From assembly GCA_914767715.1 (NCBI GenBank), contig OU612068.1:11964001-12028000 (forward strand): a DNA stretch of 64,000 bases. The letters are read 5' to 3'. Positions 10,709 to 24,300 of the stretch are shown here, piece by piece. Position 1 is the stretch's first letter. Every line of letters begins with the position of its first letter. Under the pieces are notes generated by a model. The model saw nothing but the letters and a program-made list of their open reading frames with translations. It was not told the DNA's origin and searched no databases. Both the position numbers and the translations under genes were made by a program. The stretch is from Membranipora membranacea (lineage: Eukaryota; Bryozoa; Gymnolaemata; Cheilostomatida; Membraniporidae).

Positions 10709-13167
10709 CTGGTTATAACTTTTGAACAAATTCATATTGCTCTTGCTATATTAAAGTATAGTAACGCTTAAACAAAAATTGTCCAATTTAGTTGATTTTG
10801 GCTCATATGGAAGACCATCTAGGTAAGAGTATATTTCTATGTGGATCGAGGATGTAATGCCTCATGATGTCGCGTCATGACAGCACGAAAATCATGTATT
10901 TTGCTAGAAAGGGAAGAGTTGCTGTAGCATAGTGCTGGGAAGAGTTGCCATTGAATTTTTTTCGTACGGGTTCACTAAGAAGGGGAGTCCAGAAAATACA
11001 GGTTGACAGTACGCAGAGAAAGAAATTTGCTTTGTCAATATACACAAGATGCTGACCCCAATTTATTAAAAATGTGGTCAATACAAAATAAATTGCCTCC
11101 TGCAATAATTACAGTATGCTGGATAACCATAGCAGAAATTCTATTCCACTTTCTGAGGTACAAATTGTCTTTTTCTTCAATGTATACCTGATAATTCATG
11201 GATCATAGTTATCTGAACTTCTGGGGCAAGATTGTTGCAGTGTCATCACCAAAATATGCCCAATAACCCATGGAATTAAGTTCAAGTTTACAGCTGAAAC
11301 CAGGATCGAGGAAGACAACCTAATACCACTGGTGAAGAGCATTCTGCAAAGTCAGAACCAAAATCTATTAACTACAGATGACAGGTGATATATAACAGTT
11401 TGTTGACCGTTGGGACGGGGGGGGGGGGGGGATAGCAAAACTTACCCCTCACCATTATCTGATCAGGCTCACAAGCTTCATTAATGAACTAATGATGTAC
11501 CGAACAAATTTCAACACTAGTACCACCAAAACCACTCTCCGAACATAGTTTAAAAAGTGATTAACGTCATCGTAGAATGTTTGCAATGATTAAGCATGGA
11601 GGATATGCAAGGGAGGTATCATGACAATCCCTGATTCCCTGATCGGCAAAGCTTATCTTTAACCACAAATGCAAATGTTCTACTATGCCACTACCAAAAT
11701 AAATGGGTAAAAATAATCAATAATCAAATGGATAATATTATCTCAGTTGGCTGTTGATATGGTGAGGAGGGGGGGGGGGTAGTGAGAGACAAAGCTTTCC
11801 CTTCCCCCTCCAGAATACAGATGTCGACCACGGTACTAGATTGGGTAAAAACATGTTGACATGTGAATTAATGGGCACACAAAAATTTAGAATAGAGAGG
11901 TATCAGGTAAAAAGACTACCGAGATTAAAAATCTAATATTTAATTAAATCAAAAAGTATAGCCAAAGACCGACTTATAGAGTTGGTTTAAAACTAAAGAT
12001 TTTTTCACTGTCAATATGGCTGTTGACCGCCAATTTCAAAGATTTGAGAGTAGGCGGCAAATCTCTCTACAATTTGTCACAAAGTTTGCTCGGGAGAGCC
12101 CAAATTAGTGTTTGCAGGACTCACTTTTGTTCAGCCTGACACCGCTAGTCAATTGACAGGCATTAGGCTTGGCTCTTTAGTAATTGTATATCAACTCAAA
12201 CACATAAATCATGATGGTTTTCGGTGATCCAATGTATGATGTAAATGCTGTTGTTTCAGCTCCTAAACAATAATATAATACTGACTCTCAACATTTCAAA
12301 AGAAATTAAATGGAACAGAAATGGTGACCAATATGAAATATTTGGTCTTTCGGACCCTATGTACCAAACAGCATCTAAAGCTGGGATTCACTCAATTTCT
12401 TTCAATGTTTGTCAATATTTGGTACAGTTTTGGTGATATCCCCTAACTTGGGCATTTGAAATTCAAAATATGATCTCTAACCACCCAAGTATTCAAATGA
12501 TGTGACAAGGCATTTTTTCTGAGACCTTTACTTTTGTGTTTGGTAAGATGCCAGTGATGATATAGCAAAATTAATGCAAAATATAGCAAAATAATTTACA
12601 ATGATATCTCTTTTTTCTAAGCTAAGCCCATGAGCGTGGTTTTGGTTGTCTTGTTCCTTGTTAAGTTCAACGTAGCTTGGGAGTTTTGTTCAGATAAAAT
12701 GGTGAGGGTAAGGCTTGCCACTCCTGCTCGACCTCCATTTCAACGAATAACTTCAATTTGAATAATACTTATTATGGATTATCGTGATGTTAAGATATTG
12801 GCTGTGACCTAGCAAAATATTGTTTACTAGTCATGACGGGGAGCCTCCTCGAGCGGTGGTTTCAGCTGTCCAATTTTAACGGATAACAGTATTGGATATA
12901 TTTTAATGATGATACAGCTATAATCCCGAGCTGAGATTTAGGTAACTATGATATCGTTCAAAAGGTGAAACAAAAGTACTGCAATGGTAGGTTTGGCATA
13001 CTGTAGTTGTAAATATGGCAACATTGTTTCATTGTCCTTTTATAAAATGAAATGTGGACATCATAAGTATATTCACAAACTTTATGTATTTCTGTGCGTT
13101 CTTCTTATCTATGTTGTGCATTAAATTTGCAGGCCTATGATAGTTAAGTCCTTCTTAATTTTTACAG
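10709..13167. other. stretch with one orphan exon candidate and poly-G runs
   Basis: Poly-G runs occur near 11415-11432 and 11769-11780. 11241-11384 (+) looks like an exon: TTGTTGCAG acceptor, 47 open codons with a charged, protein-like composition, then a GTGATA donor. I cannot connect it to neighbouring exons or name it. The missing first exon of the BRICHOS gene at 13168 may also lie here but was not found. Confidence 0.35.
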
Positions 13168-14645
13168 GATATCGAGATTAAGAAGACTGGTAGCAGCAGC
13201 AGCCCATCCTCACGTATACTGGTGGTCACTACTCTGGTGTTAACTCTGCTGCTGACTATATCAGTGTCAGCAGTTATATACTTATCTGTGGGGCAGCAAA
13301 ATACTGTCAGCGAACTGAGGAACACCACACCAGAGTTTGTGAGACATGGAACTCTGCAATCTAAGGCAGGCGGGGTAGGTTGTCTTCAATATATTCCAAT
13401 ATTAGGATCAGCAGCAGTTTTCTTCATTACAACAGAGCCATAACATTGAAAAACTCATCGTCTGTTTATAAAAATAAATTTATTTATATTATGAGAGTCA
13501 TATTATTATTTTAGTGTGCTGCAGAGATATCTAATGTCAAAACAGAGTAACGAAAACAAATGGTGCAATAGGATAAAATTTATGTGTGATTTTTAACAAT
13601 AGATTGTCGACACGAAAATGTATGTTACATGTTTTATAGAATGTCAAAGAAAGGGCTGAAGAGATCTCCTTTTACAAAGAAGACAATGTTGTGCTCTACA
13701 AGGAAGATGATGGCTCGTTTCAAGCCCAAGACTACAACAAGGTAATAATAAAAACAAGTTGAGGGACTAAAACTAAATCATATCTCCTAAGCGGACCTAA
13801 ACAAGAGAGAATGACTGTTTTATATTACTGTTGAGACAGAGCCAAGGCATTTTATGACTGAAACTGTTTTTTCAAGGCTTGTAAGGTTTACAGATAAAAA
13901 ATTAGTTAGTCCGTTAATTTTTGAAACTATTGTATAAATTAGTTAATTTATTGAAATGATAAATTCTCGTTCCATACTAATAATGGTAGATAAAACTTGT
14001 GAGGCATTTTATTTTCATGTTTTTAAAATAAACATAAACCTCGTTATTTGCAAAGATTCACAAATAAAATCTTATAATCGGACACATACTGAAGAACACA
14101 AACTGTAAGCACCGAAAAAATCTTATGAATTTTGTCACTGTGGGACAGTTTGATACACATTAGTGACACTGTATTGTAGAATCACAGTTTACTTTGACCC
14201 AACTACACCAGATAACAGGCTGTTTAAATACTATCCAAGATATGCCCCTAATATATGCCACCTGTTGTTCCCTTCCACGTTGCCCAACATAAGTGAGTTC
14301 CTCTGACAGCGACGGATTTCAATGCCAATGGACCAAACATTTGTTAGTAACATTTTTATATCAATTTCAAACACTGCCACACATTAATTGCATTTTTACA
14401 GGGCATCTTATATAAGAAAGACAGTGAGTTAGGACAATGTTATCTGCTGCCTGTCCCAATCAAAGCGGAGAATGGGAGAAAGCTTGAAAAATTTCTCACA
14501 GAGAACAACGATGTCACCTTGGAGGGCGAGGAGGAGCTCTTTGATGTATTAGAGGGAGAAATAGCTGACACTAGTTTCATACCAAGCGTTGTACGAGATG
14601 AATGTCATGATGGGTTCAGATGGTTAGCAAAAACTTTAGACACAG
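13168..14645 (+). CDS. BRICHOS-like type II membrane protein, copy 1 (incomplete)
   Basis: Three exons are visible: 13168-13374 (69 codons, phase 0), 13640-13741 (34 codons, phase 0) and 14402-14645 (81 codons plus one base). The first holds a short polar, Ser-rich cytoplasmic part and a transmembrane segment (LVLTLLLTISVSAVIYLSVG). The second gives a charged linker containing SFYKEDNVVLYKEDDGSF. The third has GQCYLLPV near its start and DECHDGFRW near its end. Two cysteines in these positions after an acidic linker in a type II protein are the pattern of BRICHOS domains (ITM2/chondromodulin type), known for intramolecular chaperone activity in the secretory pathway. The initiating exon was not found. 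The terminal exon seen in copy 2 is also absent; a retroelement lies about 0.7 kb downstream, where it would be expected. Gene status is uncertain. Confidence 0.65.
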
Positions 14646-15357
14646 GTAAATTATGGGTTTCATGTTAATCTGGATTTTTCTTAAAACCTATGGTTGCATA
14701 TACAGCTAACTGATAGCCAACAACTCAACCACCAATTTTGATTAATACTATAAGACATAATTGAACGCTCCGATGCTTTGGTGTTTTTTACATTTTTACC
14801 AGCGCCACTAGGTTGGTGCGTTCAACTACATCTCGTTTAATTGACAGTATTTAGTTTCGAGGAGAATTTTTTTTGTATTTCACAACTTCATGAGCAAAAT
14901 ACACCAGGCGGGTCATAGTACAAAGCCATCTGGAGAACAGATAAACAGGCTAGGAAGACCAAATAGTCAGAAAAAAATTTTGTATATTGTAATGCTCTTG
15001 TCAGAGTTATTGTCCGCTATATTGCCTAGTTGCTCATCTTTGTGGAAAACCAACCACTGATGCTACCAGTTTGAGAAAACACACACCTCACTTCTAGAAC
15101 TGTAGCTTTCTCTCCAATAAGTGTGTGTTTCTTTCTGTTTATATATAGATGCTGACAAAGTTAGCAGACAGAAAAGAGAATGGCATATTGGCATCTGCAT
15201 TGTTATAGCAAAGTTTTGATTGGATTTTCTCGATGGTGACAAAGAACAAAGGGGACAAATAGTCCTAGAGTGAAAAAATTGTTGACAATTGAAGGCTTCC
15301 TTATGCGTTATTCTTTGTATTTCAGGACAAGCCATTAGACATTAGTATAATCTGTTT
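14646..15357. other. intronic or intergenic stretch
   Basis: It follows the last visible exon of BRICHOS copy 1. No terminal exon like that of copy 2 was seen, and nothing else could be supported. Confidence 0.4.
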
Positions 15358-18105
15358 TGTAGATCTAGACCTGAAGGTGGCGGCGGAGGTGTTTGCATAT
15401 ATGTGATCGATGAGCTGGAGGCTAGAGTGACGTTGTCCGCTTGACAGGGGCTGAGGCTATGTTGGTTCGTATATTCTGCTCGGGGCGTCCTGTTTGCTCG
15501 GTGCTGCCTGTGTATCGCACTCCCTTTGGGGCGTTGGGAGGCCTTCCTCGCTGACTGGGAGGCTTATTTGCCTTCTTTACCAGCGAATTCTGTGGTTGTT
15601 GGAGATTTAAATTTTGATCTCAATCCAGATAATGAGACTGAAAATTCAACATTGAATTATTTGAGGTTAATGAGTTCAAATGGTCTCTACAATATCATCC
15701 ATAGTCCAACTAGATTTGGTCGGACAAAAACCAGCCTCTTGGATCACAAGTGATATTTTGGCAGACCATTTGCCTATCATTGGGTGCATCTGTTTTGATC
15801 AATTAAAATTAGCAAAGCCGCAATCACAGTTCACAGTTTCTAGGCTTGATAGGAGTCTTTTCAAACAGAAAATCGATGACCGGAAGTGCTGGTTAAACGT
15901 ACTTGAGTGTAATGATCCAGATACAGCTTTTGCATTATTTACAAACACCTTTAAAGAAAAGCTATCTGAGGCAACAACAATCAAAACTGGAAAGAAAATT
16001 AAAAAGCTGCAATTTAGAAAGCCCTGGATGACTAATAAAATTCACAAACTGATGGAGGAACGCTTAAAATTTTATAAGCAAACGCAAGAAGAGCCATTTA
16101 ACAAGGTGGCTCTGGATAAATATATAAAGTTTCGTAATTCTGTGACAATGGCAATCAAAAGTGCTAAAAAGGAGTTCTATAAATCTGAATTTGAAAATTG
16201 TAACTCCAACCAAAATGAAAAATGGAATTTTATAAATAAAATGTTACATAGGGATTCGAAAGCAAATACTTCACCACAGTACATAGAATCTCAGGGCACA
16301 AAAATTACTTGGATTCAAGAAATTTCTGAAGCTTTTAATACTCATTTTGCTAGTGTGGGGAAAGCTTTAGCAGGTGATCTCCCAATTCCAACAATCAGCT
16401 ATAGCTCATATTCAATAAATGACAATAATTTGCCAGCATTTGACTTTTTAGAGATTTCTAATGAGATAACTGAGTCTGTAATCAACTGTTCATCGGAAAG
16501 GAAAGCTACGGGCTATGATGGAATACCCATCAGCCTTATAAAAGAAAATAAAACCACACTTTCACCGATCTTAACCCACATGATTACCTTAATAGTGCGC
16601 ACCTCGAAATTCCCGGATAGCCAAAAGATTGCCCATGTAACACCACTTCACAAAAAAGGATCTAAGTCAGACCCTAATAACTATAGGCCGATTTCAATTT
16701 TAACAGCATTATCCAAACTTGTAGAAAAGACTTTAGCATCACATCTGCGTTTCCACTTTGAAAATAACAATATTTTTAGCGATAGCCAGTTTGGTTTCAT
16801 TAGCTATTTCATGCTCTATGGAGAAACTCTAAGAATTTTAACAATAGTGCCATAACCCAAGGAATATTTCTAGATTTTAACAAAGCTTTTGACACCATAG
16901 ACCATGAAATTTTAATCGCAAAACTACCTTACTATAATTTCACCCCTGATGCTTGTTATCTTGTAAAAACATATTTTTGCGAGAGGTACCAGTATGTGCA
17001 ACTGGATTCGTACAGTTCATCATGGCTGCCGATTAAAATTGGGGTACCTCAAGGCTCAGTTCTAGGCCCTATCTTATTTCTTATATTTATTAATGATCTT
17101 ATAAAAGCAGCTCCTGACCTTGAATATATTTTATTTGCAGATGACACAAACATTTTTTCAACAGATTCCCATTTAGTGCAAGAAAATCTGTACAAAGTAG
17201 AAACTTGGTGTATTGCAAACAAGCTCATTTTGAATTAGTCTAAAACTTTCCTGGTCATTTTTAAAGCTCCAAATAAACTGATTAAAACTCTGGAAAACTA
17301 CATTTTAAATATGGGTGGAAACCAGCTTGATAATAAATCAAATACAAAATTCTTAGGGATTGAGCTTGACAGTAACATAACTTTTAAACCTCATACCCTT
17401 GTACAAATTTGTGAAAAGCTCAATTTTATACTGTTGCTCATGCGTTCTATAAGACCATATTTAGATATTCCAATGATGATAAATTTATACTACACATCTT
17501 AATTTACGGCATCGAGTTCTGGGGCCATGCAGCTGAATGCGAGATAAACCAAATTTTACTTTAACAAAAATCAGCACTCCCTGTCATTTTAAAAATTCAT
17601 CCACGAGGCCATGTAACTCCATTCTTTGAGCACCTTAAAATTATACCGGTGCAAGTGCTACTTAAATATCGCTTCTTCATATTATATTAAAAAACAATTG
17701 CAAATTGTGAGATCTGTGTGAGCTCACCAAATGTTAGTTTCACAAGAAGTAAACTTGGAGTTGTCCCTCAAAGAGCCAAAAACTGCAGGGCGGCAAGGTC
17801 CCTGTTGACGACAGGTGTAAACCTGCTCAACAGGACCTTCCTGGTGAAAGGGTTTGTGAGCCCCTTGGTCTGCGGGGTCGGTTGACCAGGGCCCTGTGGG
17901 GGTGTGGTGCATAGTCAGCAGGCACGGCGGGCTGGGTTCCTAGGGCTGCCTTCGGCCACATAGTTCTTGGTCATACTGTTAATCGGGCGGTCGCCATTCT
18001 AGTCTCTGACTACCTGATCGCTCCGCTGTCATCATTTTATTTTAGAAGAACCTTTTATTACAAATAAACACAAACAGAAACCGGAAAAAAAAAGAAAAAA
18101 AAAGA
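15358..18105 (+). mobile_element. decayed CR1/Jockey-type non-LTR retrotransposon
   Basis: Fragments are in order and on one strand. The end of an endonuclease domain reads GGGVCIYV (about 15370), then VVGDLNFD (near 15595) and ADHLPI (near 15760) after a frame change. A reverse transcriptase follows: NYRPIS (near 16680), FLDFNKAFDT (after a frameshift near 16800), GVPQGSVLGP (near 17045), and FADD at about 17137-17148, which is the catalytic box. A stop codon interrupts at 17236-17238, and more breaks follow in the C-terminal part. It ends with a possible AATAAA at about 18063 and an A-rich tail at 18083-18103. The GC-richer 17760-18040 may be its 3' part or another insert. It is not active as written. 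Confidence 0.85.
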
Positions 18106-20059
18106 CAGATACTTTTTATAAACTGAGCAATGTAATAACCCAAAGCAGCAGCTTCATTATTCTATAGAGATCAAGTTTGATCCAGTATGCCTGCCCTCGA
18201 AATGGTTTCCCTTCCACTGGCAATCGGTTGGAGGGAGGGAACAATTCCAAATGCATGCAAACTCATCCTATTGTTTATCCCCTCTATTTATGGCCTTTAA
18301 TATAATAAAATAACTGTATTTTATGGTTTATCACAGTGACTAATTCTTTACATCATATACTATAGTAAATCATGATATATGAATACTACATAATCACTAT
18401 ATACTATAATATTTCATTGTTCTTGGATAATATTAAATTGTTTAAACGAGAGGCGTCTCGAATTACAGGTCAGCTTCCATTTTCTCTGTTCATGTTTCAC
18501 AGCAGTGCTATAGACACATTGATATACTCATTTCAGTCAATACCTTGAGAAAAGAGTCTCAAACTGTTAATGGGTAATACCATCAGTATACCATATGATA
18601 GGAAAGCCATGCGGGAAAACCTTTGTCTGAACCATCTGAGACCATCTTGACAGGAATCCAACATGCAACCTCTCACCTGCCGTTAACACCCTGGTCAGGG
18701 CTGTAAACCAGGCCACTATCAACCATGTAGGTTCCTTGGCTAACAAATCAATGAAAACATGGTAGTGTTTAGTAATTTGCACATCTCAAGAAACAAATAT
18801 GCCATTGTTATAGTGATGTGAGATCAAGACAGCTTACCACCAAAGAGAGGAAAAAAGTTATAATATGCTAACATAAAAATAGTTGCCAATGTACCCTTTG
18901 ATTAGTTTATATGAGAGGTAGGAATGTTTACAGTATCCCTCAGCACTTCCACCATCCTCCATCAATGGCTACAACATGGCCATATAAAATTAGTATATAT
19001 GTATACATGATAGGCAGTTCTTGGTTGAAGAGTTGCCTTCTTGTGATAAAGTGGTAGCGTAACTCTTTTTTTCCCTGGTAAATGATAGAATATTCTCCAG
19101 TAGTACAACTTGAGAGGAATTAAGTTGAGGCAGAGAGATAATCCTTAGAATATTTCCAGTAAGATCGCTAACTGTTAAAATTTCATGCTTCAATTTGAGG
19201 AAGACAGTTTGTGCAGGCTTTGTTCCCTTCCTCCGTTTAGATCGAAGCTCTCGCCATAATAGAGTAGTTACAAAGAGCAACACAAAATCTCATCGAGTGT
19301 CTTCAGACTGCTCATAAATCCCTCAATCTTGATAAAGATTTTACAAATCTTTCCACGTGTAGTTATTCTACTCAGTTCCAAACTAAAGAGATTAAATTTA
19401 TGGTGATCGATGTGAAGCTAACCACCAATGACCTCACAAGAATCATTGACTTTGGTCGTGTGAAGTGTTGGGGATCGGGGAAAAAAACTCAGAGTTTCTA
19501 CTGACTGAACAACCTGACAAGATATAACATAGGCAGCTCTTAGAGAAAAAATTAACTCAGTATTAGGGGTTGAGCAGCCTTATGTCTACATACAGGAAGC
19601 AGGGTAGACAAATATTGAGTTTTGTACTCATTAAACAAGGAGTGGATAACTCTAAGCTACTAGTGGAATGCGATAGCTGTCTTGTTTTTTAGTGGGATTT
19701 CACTATTAAATTACATCACATTACAACTATCATCATTATTTCACTTCATTTGACTGTTTCACAGATCATTTGGGTATTTTTTGGCATTTCATGCAATTGG
19801 CAGCTCCAATAATGCAATTGAAAATTTGGAGGGTGTCGTGGTTGTTGGTGTTTGCCACGTCTATATACATAGATGCGGCATGTGAGCAAACCGGTATGGA
19901 TTCGCAAATAATATTGGAATGCTGTGAATAGTTTATTGATCCATAATTTGGTGAAACTACAAATAAATAACTGAAAGGACAAAATAACATCATGAAGCAA
20001 TAATTGAAATCAAAAAAATGATTGCAAAATTAAGTTGAGGCAAGAAAATGAACTCTTAC
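18106..20059. other. intergenic stretch, no gene recognised
   Basis: The longest open frame, 18990-19283 (-), 97 residues, has no recognised motif and no convincing splice context. No repeats of note were seen. Confidence 0.4.
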
Positions 20060-20155
20060 CGCAGTATCCATAATACCGTTGGAGAGCGCTAACATCATTT
20101 TGTCAATTGATTTTGTTGTTCGACAACCAAACTTGCACTGAAGAACAGGGCCTGC
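20060..20155 (-). CDS. orphan exon candidate (32 codons)
   Basis: A TTTTGTGCAG acceptor is followed by 96 open bases in phase 0 at both ends and a perfect GTAAGA donor. The 32 residues include two cysteines and FGCRTTKSIDKMMLAL. The boundaries are much cleaner than chance, but no partner exon was found up- or downstream and the product is unknown. It could belong to a gene whose other exons are too short or diverged to see. Confidence 0.35.
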
Positions 20156-21352
20156 CTGCACAAAAGACCCCACAGTTGTAACACAATTAGAGCCACCTCA
20201 TTATCAAGGCCCAATTACATACAAGTTGAACAAAATATACTCTACCACAACCGATAATGGCGTTAGCGTACCCATGCAACATATAGAGCCACAGCTGTTC
20301 TCTCCGTTTTTCCACATCAATAGCGTAAAATTCTACCAGAATTGTTGGAATGCTTTAGTTACAATTAGCAAAGAGGTAACAAAATTCTCCAATCTTTGAG
20401 CAAATTTGCTGGCATAACTACAAAGTTGATGCTAAATTATTGTCACTGGTAGGCAGTTCTAAGTTTGTGAATTCTTTGTTATCTATACTATATTGAATCG
20501 ATATAAGTGGTCGGGGATGGCCCCAATAGGTCTAACTAGGGCAATCAAACGTGATCTGGCTCACAAGGGTCACTAGCCCTTCGAGGTTTGTGGACCCAAC
20601 TTTTCTCTGCCTGAGTGCCACGAATTGCGGTGGTTGAAATCCATATCACGACAAACCACTCTTTGCCATATATTTCAATTTCAATATAAGTATTAGAATT
20701 CAAACTACTACATTTCTGAAATCAGTCAAATGAGTTTCTTGGCAACATTGTTCTTGTCCTACTATTAACATTTTAATAATACAGAAGTAAGAAGTTGTGA
20801 AATGTGATACGACATATCATACAATATAATGGCGGAGAATTACAAACATAAAAAATGAAATGCAATCAAATTTAACTGCATTCAGACTCCAACAGAGTTG
20901 CATCCTCTGCTGTAAAGGTCTTTTGCCTGCAGGTAGATGATAACCAACACCAAATTCATTCGTCAAGTTTGCTTGAACCATGTCATATAATCAGGCAGTT
21001 GGCTGAACCATGTGCTGGACAAGTCTAGTTTGAGTGTCAATATTTTAGGATTGGTGGACCAAATCATAAAACAATACCAATCAGATGGCAACATCGGACA
21101 AAAAATCTGCGATATTTGTATATACCGCAGGCGACTTAAATTATCTTCCAGCTGAGTTTTATGAGTTGTGCATGGTGTGTTTCCATTGGATAAGTATTTC
21201 ATAACCTGATACTAGCCAAGGAAAAGCTTTATTATTCAGAACCCCTCTTCACACCAATATAGCATCACACAAACTTAAGGTTTTTTTCACATGGAGAAGA
21301 GATTGTTGAGATGCAGAGTTGACGCGCTGTGTTTCGGAGTTTCAGCAGGCAC
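20156..21352. other. 3' flank of the TRIM-type gene
   Basis: It contains a likely poly(A) signal (AATAAA on minus, 21228-21233), about 120 bases after the gene's stop codon. Otherwise nothing is supported. Confidence 0.45.
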
Positions 21353-24300
21353 TTAGCTGATTTGATAGTACTCAATTGCCTTTGATGCATGATTAGTGAC
21401 CAAAAGTTGGTCACCGTAAACTTCTAAATCAAATCTGTGAGTTGATTGTCGGCGGTCTGGTGTTGATATTTCACCAACCAAGTTTCCTGAAACACAAACC
21501 ACAAACTAGCTACAAGATACTGTAGATACTGTAGATAATTGTAGTTACCCGGGATGGGTAACTATTGACAGGGTATTAATATGCACACTTTTATTGGCGA
21601 TTTAACCTGAGCTACCTACATGGTCATCATTTACTGTGAGCATAGAGAAACACAATGAGGAGATTGAGATAAAAAAATCAATCATTCTTTAGGCAAAGGC
21701 GGCAAGGTGTGTTTGTGAAAGAAAATTGATTATTAATAATCAAATGAAAGTCTCACATACTGTGTTGAGAACTGGAGCTCTCAACTGTATCAGGGATTTT
21801 CCATTGCTTTAAATAATCAATTTTCTTTTGCAAGTACGTGTCCGCTTTTGCCTATCGTAACTCCATCCCCAGATTTATTCACAATAAAGTAAAGATTTCT
21901 ACTAAGCCAACCACTTAGATCATTTATAGGAGTTTTATAAAGTGTTTATTCTAACCTGAGTTCACATCCAGTATCCATATTTTAAAATCAGCGTTACAGT
22001 TTGTAGCCAGAACATATCGGCCCTTGTAACAGGTCACTCCTAAAGGCTGGTGTACAATCTCTGATGTCCAAAGCGCTTTACCATCTTTCAAGTTGACTCT
22101 TGAGATGAGTGAAGCTGATTCACTTGATATGATAACAGAATCCATGTCCATCATTGCTAGACACATCATGCCTGAGTTAATACAAGGACTTTGAATGATC
22201 CTGCCACAAGAAGTCAGTTCCTCATCGAGTAATGCAAACCTTTTGCGCTCTTGGTCGGCATACACAACATTACCATCCTCCAAAACAGCAAATTTACTCA
22301 CAACACAACCTTGCATTTCGACTTTCATACTTGTGTTTTAAAGTCAACTCAAGGATTATTCAATGAAGTAGATTATTTGCAAGGAAGCTTCAATAGTGTC
22401 TCAAGTTTCGACGCCTTCAAACCTATAATAGAGTTATCACATGGCATCTTGGGTTAGCCACATTTAGTACTTGGAATTATAAGACTGTGATAACAGCCTT
22501 TCAAATTTTACCAACCTTTTCGATTTTCGACCAGCTTCACATCGTTTTCAGGCTTGCAAATCTTTATTGTCATGGCCGTCAGCTCATCCACAAGTTTTTC
22601 TGTGTTTTTGAATCCTTTCACAACATCTACCTGTCAATAAACTAACACATTTAAATCACAATTTAGGCAATGAGCACAAACAGAGATTGGAGGATAATTT
22701 TGTCTATCACCCAAAGGTTATGATACCAGCGTTGACCAATTTTGAGATTTTATATATTGCTGGAAAGGTCATCAAACACTGATTCTGAAAATATTGGTTT
22801 CAACATGACGCCATGTCATGGCGTTGCGCTATTTTGAAAAAAAGGCAGGATAATCGTCTTTGAGGAGGATTTTTTAGGACGATGTGGTGCAGATACTATA
22901 GTTCATATCGGACTTTCGACTACAAGACACCTCTGAAGCACCCATGAGGGTCAATTTCTGTGTCTGGTGGCGTTGCGCACCAGATGAAAAATCATCTTTT
23001 ATGCATTGGTTATTATTAAATTATTATTAAATGCAGTATAGCCAAGCAAAGATGGTCTAGTACGCAAGGTGCAGCTGCATCTTGGAAATTGTCAGCTTCT
23101 CGACAGACCCATACACAAACTAGTCCTCCTACTTCCACATCATCCGCAACCTACCACTGACTAGAGAGAAAACTGCGATTTCTGTTGGGGGTGTAACCGT
23201 GGGAGTTTCGCTTGGCGTTAGGGGTCTGGTAATCGGTGTCGTAGCATTGACAAAGCCCACCTTAGTTCTAAAACTGTGTTCATGATCAATATTTGCCGCT
23301 TTATCTAATAAGCTTTGTTTCTATATGTGAGTTATTGCTTTCCATACAATGGTGAAAGCTTTTTCAGCCATTTACCCATTTAAAGCTTTTCAATTTTTCA
23401 CCAATGTACTGTCACTAGTCACCCAGATATCGACAAGGACACATCTCTTAGCCAAGAGCTCTAATATATTTGTAAGTGGTTCTTACTTTTAATATTCCTA
23501 CAGTTTAATAACTTGCTGGTACATGCATTACATTTCATGTCATTACACTACATGTCGACATTGTTTTCTATGGTATCAGAGAGTCTTTGTCAGTTGCATT
23601 TTAAGACATACTATATTATTTTTGGCATTCTTATTTCAGCCAGATGTGATCCCGACTAGTCATCATTTATAATTGCTCACTTACTATCGGATTCTCTATT
23701 CCCCGCTAATGTGTGAGTTTTGTATCAATCGTAATGTTCAATGTTAATTTTGTATGCTATGTAATACCATAACTTTTCCATACCTTGCCATTATGATCTC
23801 GTTTTTGCATAATGTCAATCTTGTTGCAAACGCTTATACCTTTCACACATGTCTTGTAATGAAACAATCCATGTTACAGGATTACCAGATTACTGGAGAT
23901 GTTAAATAAATTTCTTAGCACTCTTACACCTGAGTCATTCACGGGATAAAACAGGACTATTCGATACACCAACGATATATAAAATGTCCAAATCGGTCAA
24001 CGCTGGTATCATAACCTTAAAAGTTGGATTAACTCTCATCAACTATTTTCAACCATTAGAATCTCAGCTTTGTTACTTGTGTTTTGAAATTATGCATAGA
24101 TATGTCAACTGTGGTTGCAACAATCCCCAGGATATTTCAGTATTACTCTCTCTGTACACAAAGATTGTTTCATGGTAAGGGTTTAGGCATAACAATGCAG
24201 CAGTGACCCTATAATAGGCTCTACATCATCAGCTTATTACGGTCCACTACGCTCATGTAGCACATCACAGCTACATAACTATTGATACTTATTGATCAAC

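Noticed and set aside
18990-19283. 97-residue minus-strand frame
   Set aside because: No motif, signal peptide or splice context was found. It is most likely chance.
22330-22440. Extra TRIM exon after the acceptor TCTATTATAG (minus)
   Set aside because: It gives 15 residues then a stop. The alternative donor/acceptor pair (22511/22329) keeps frame and matches exon homology.
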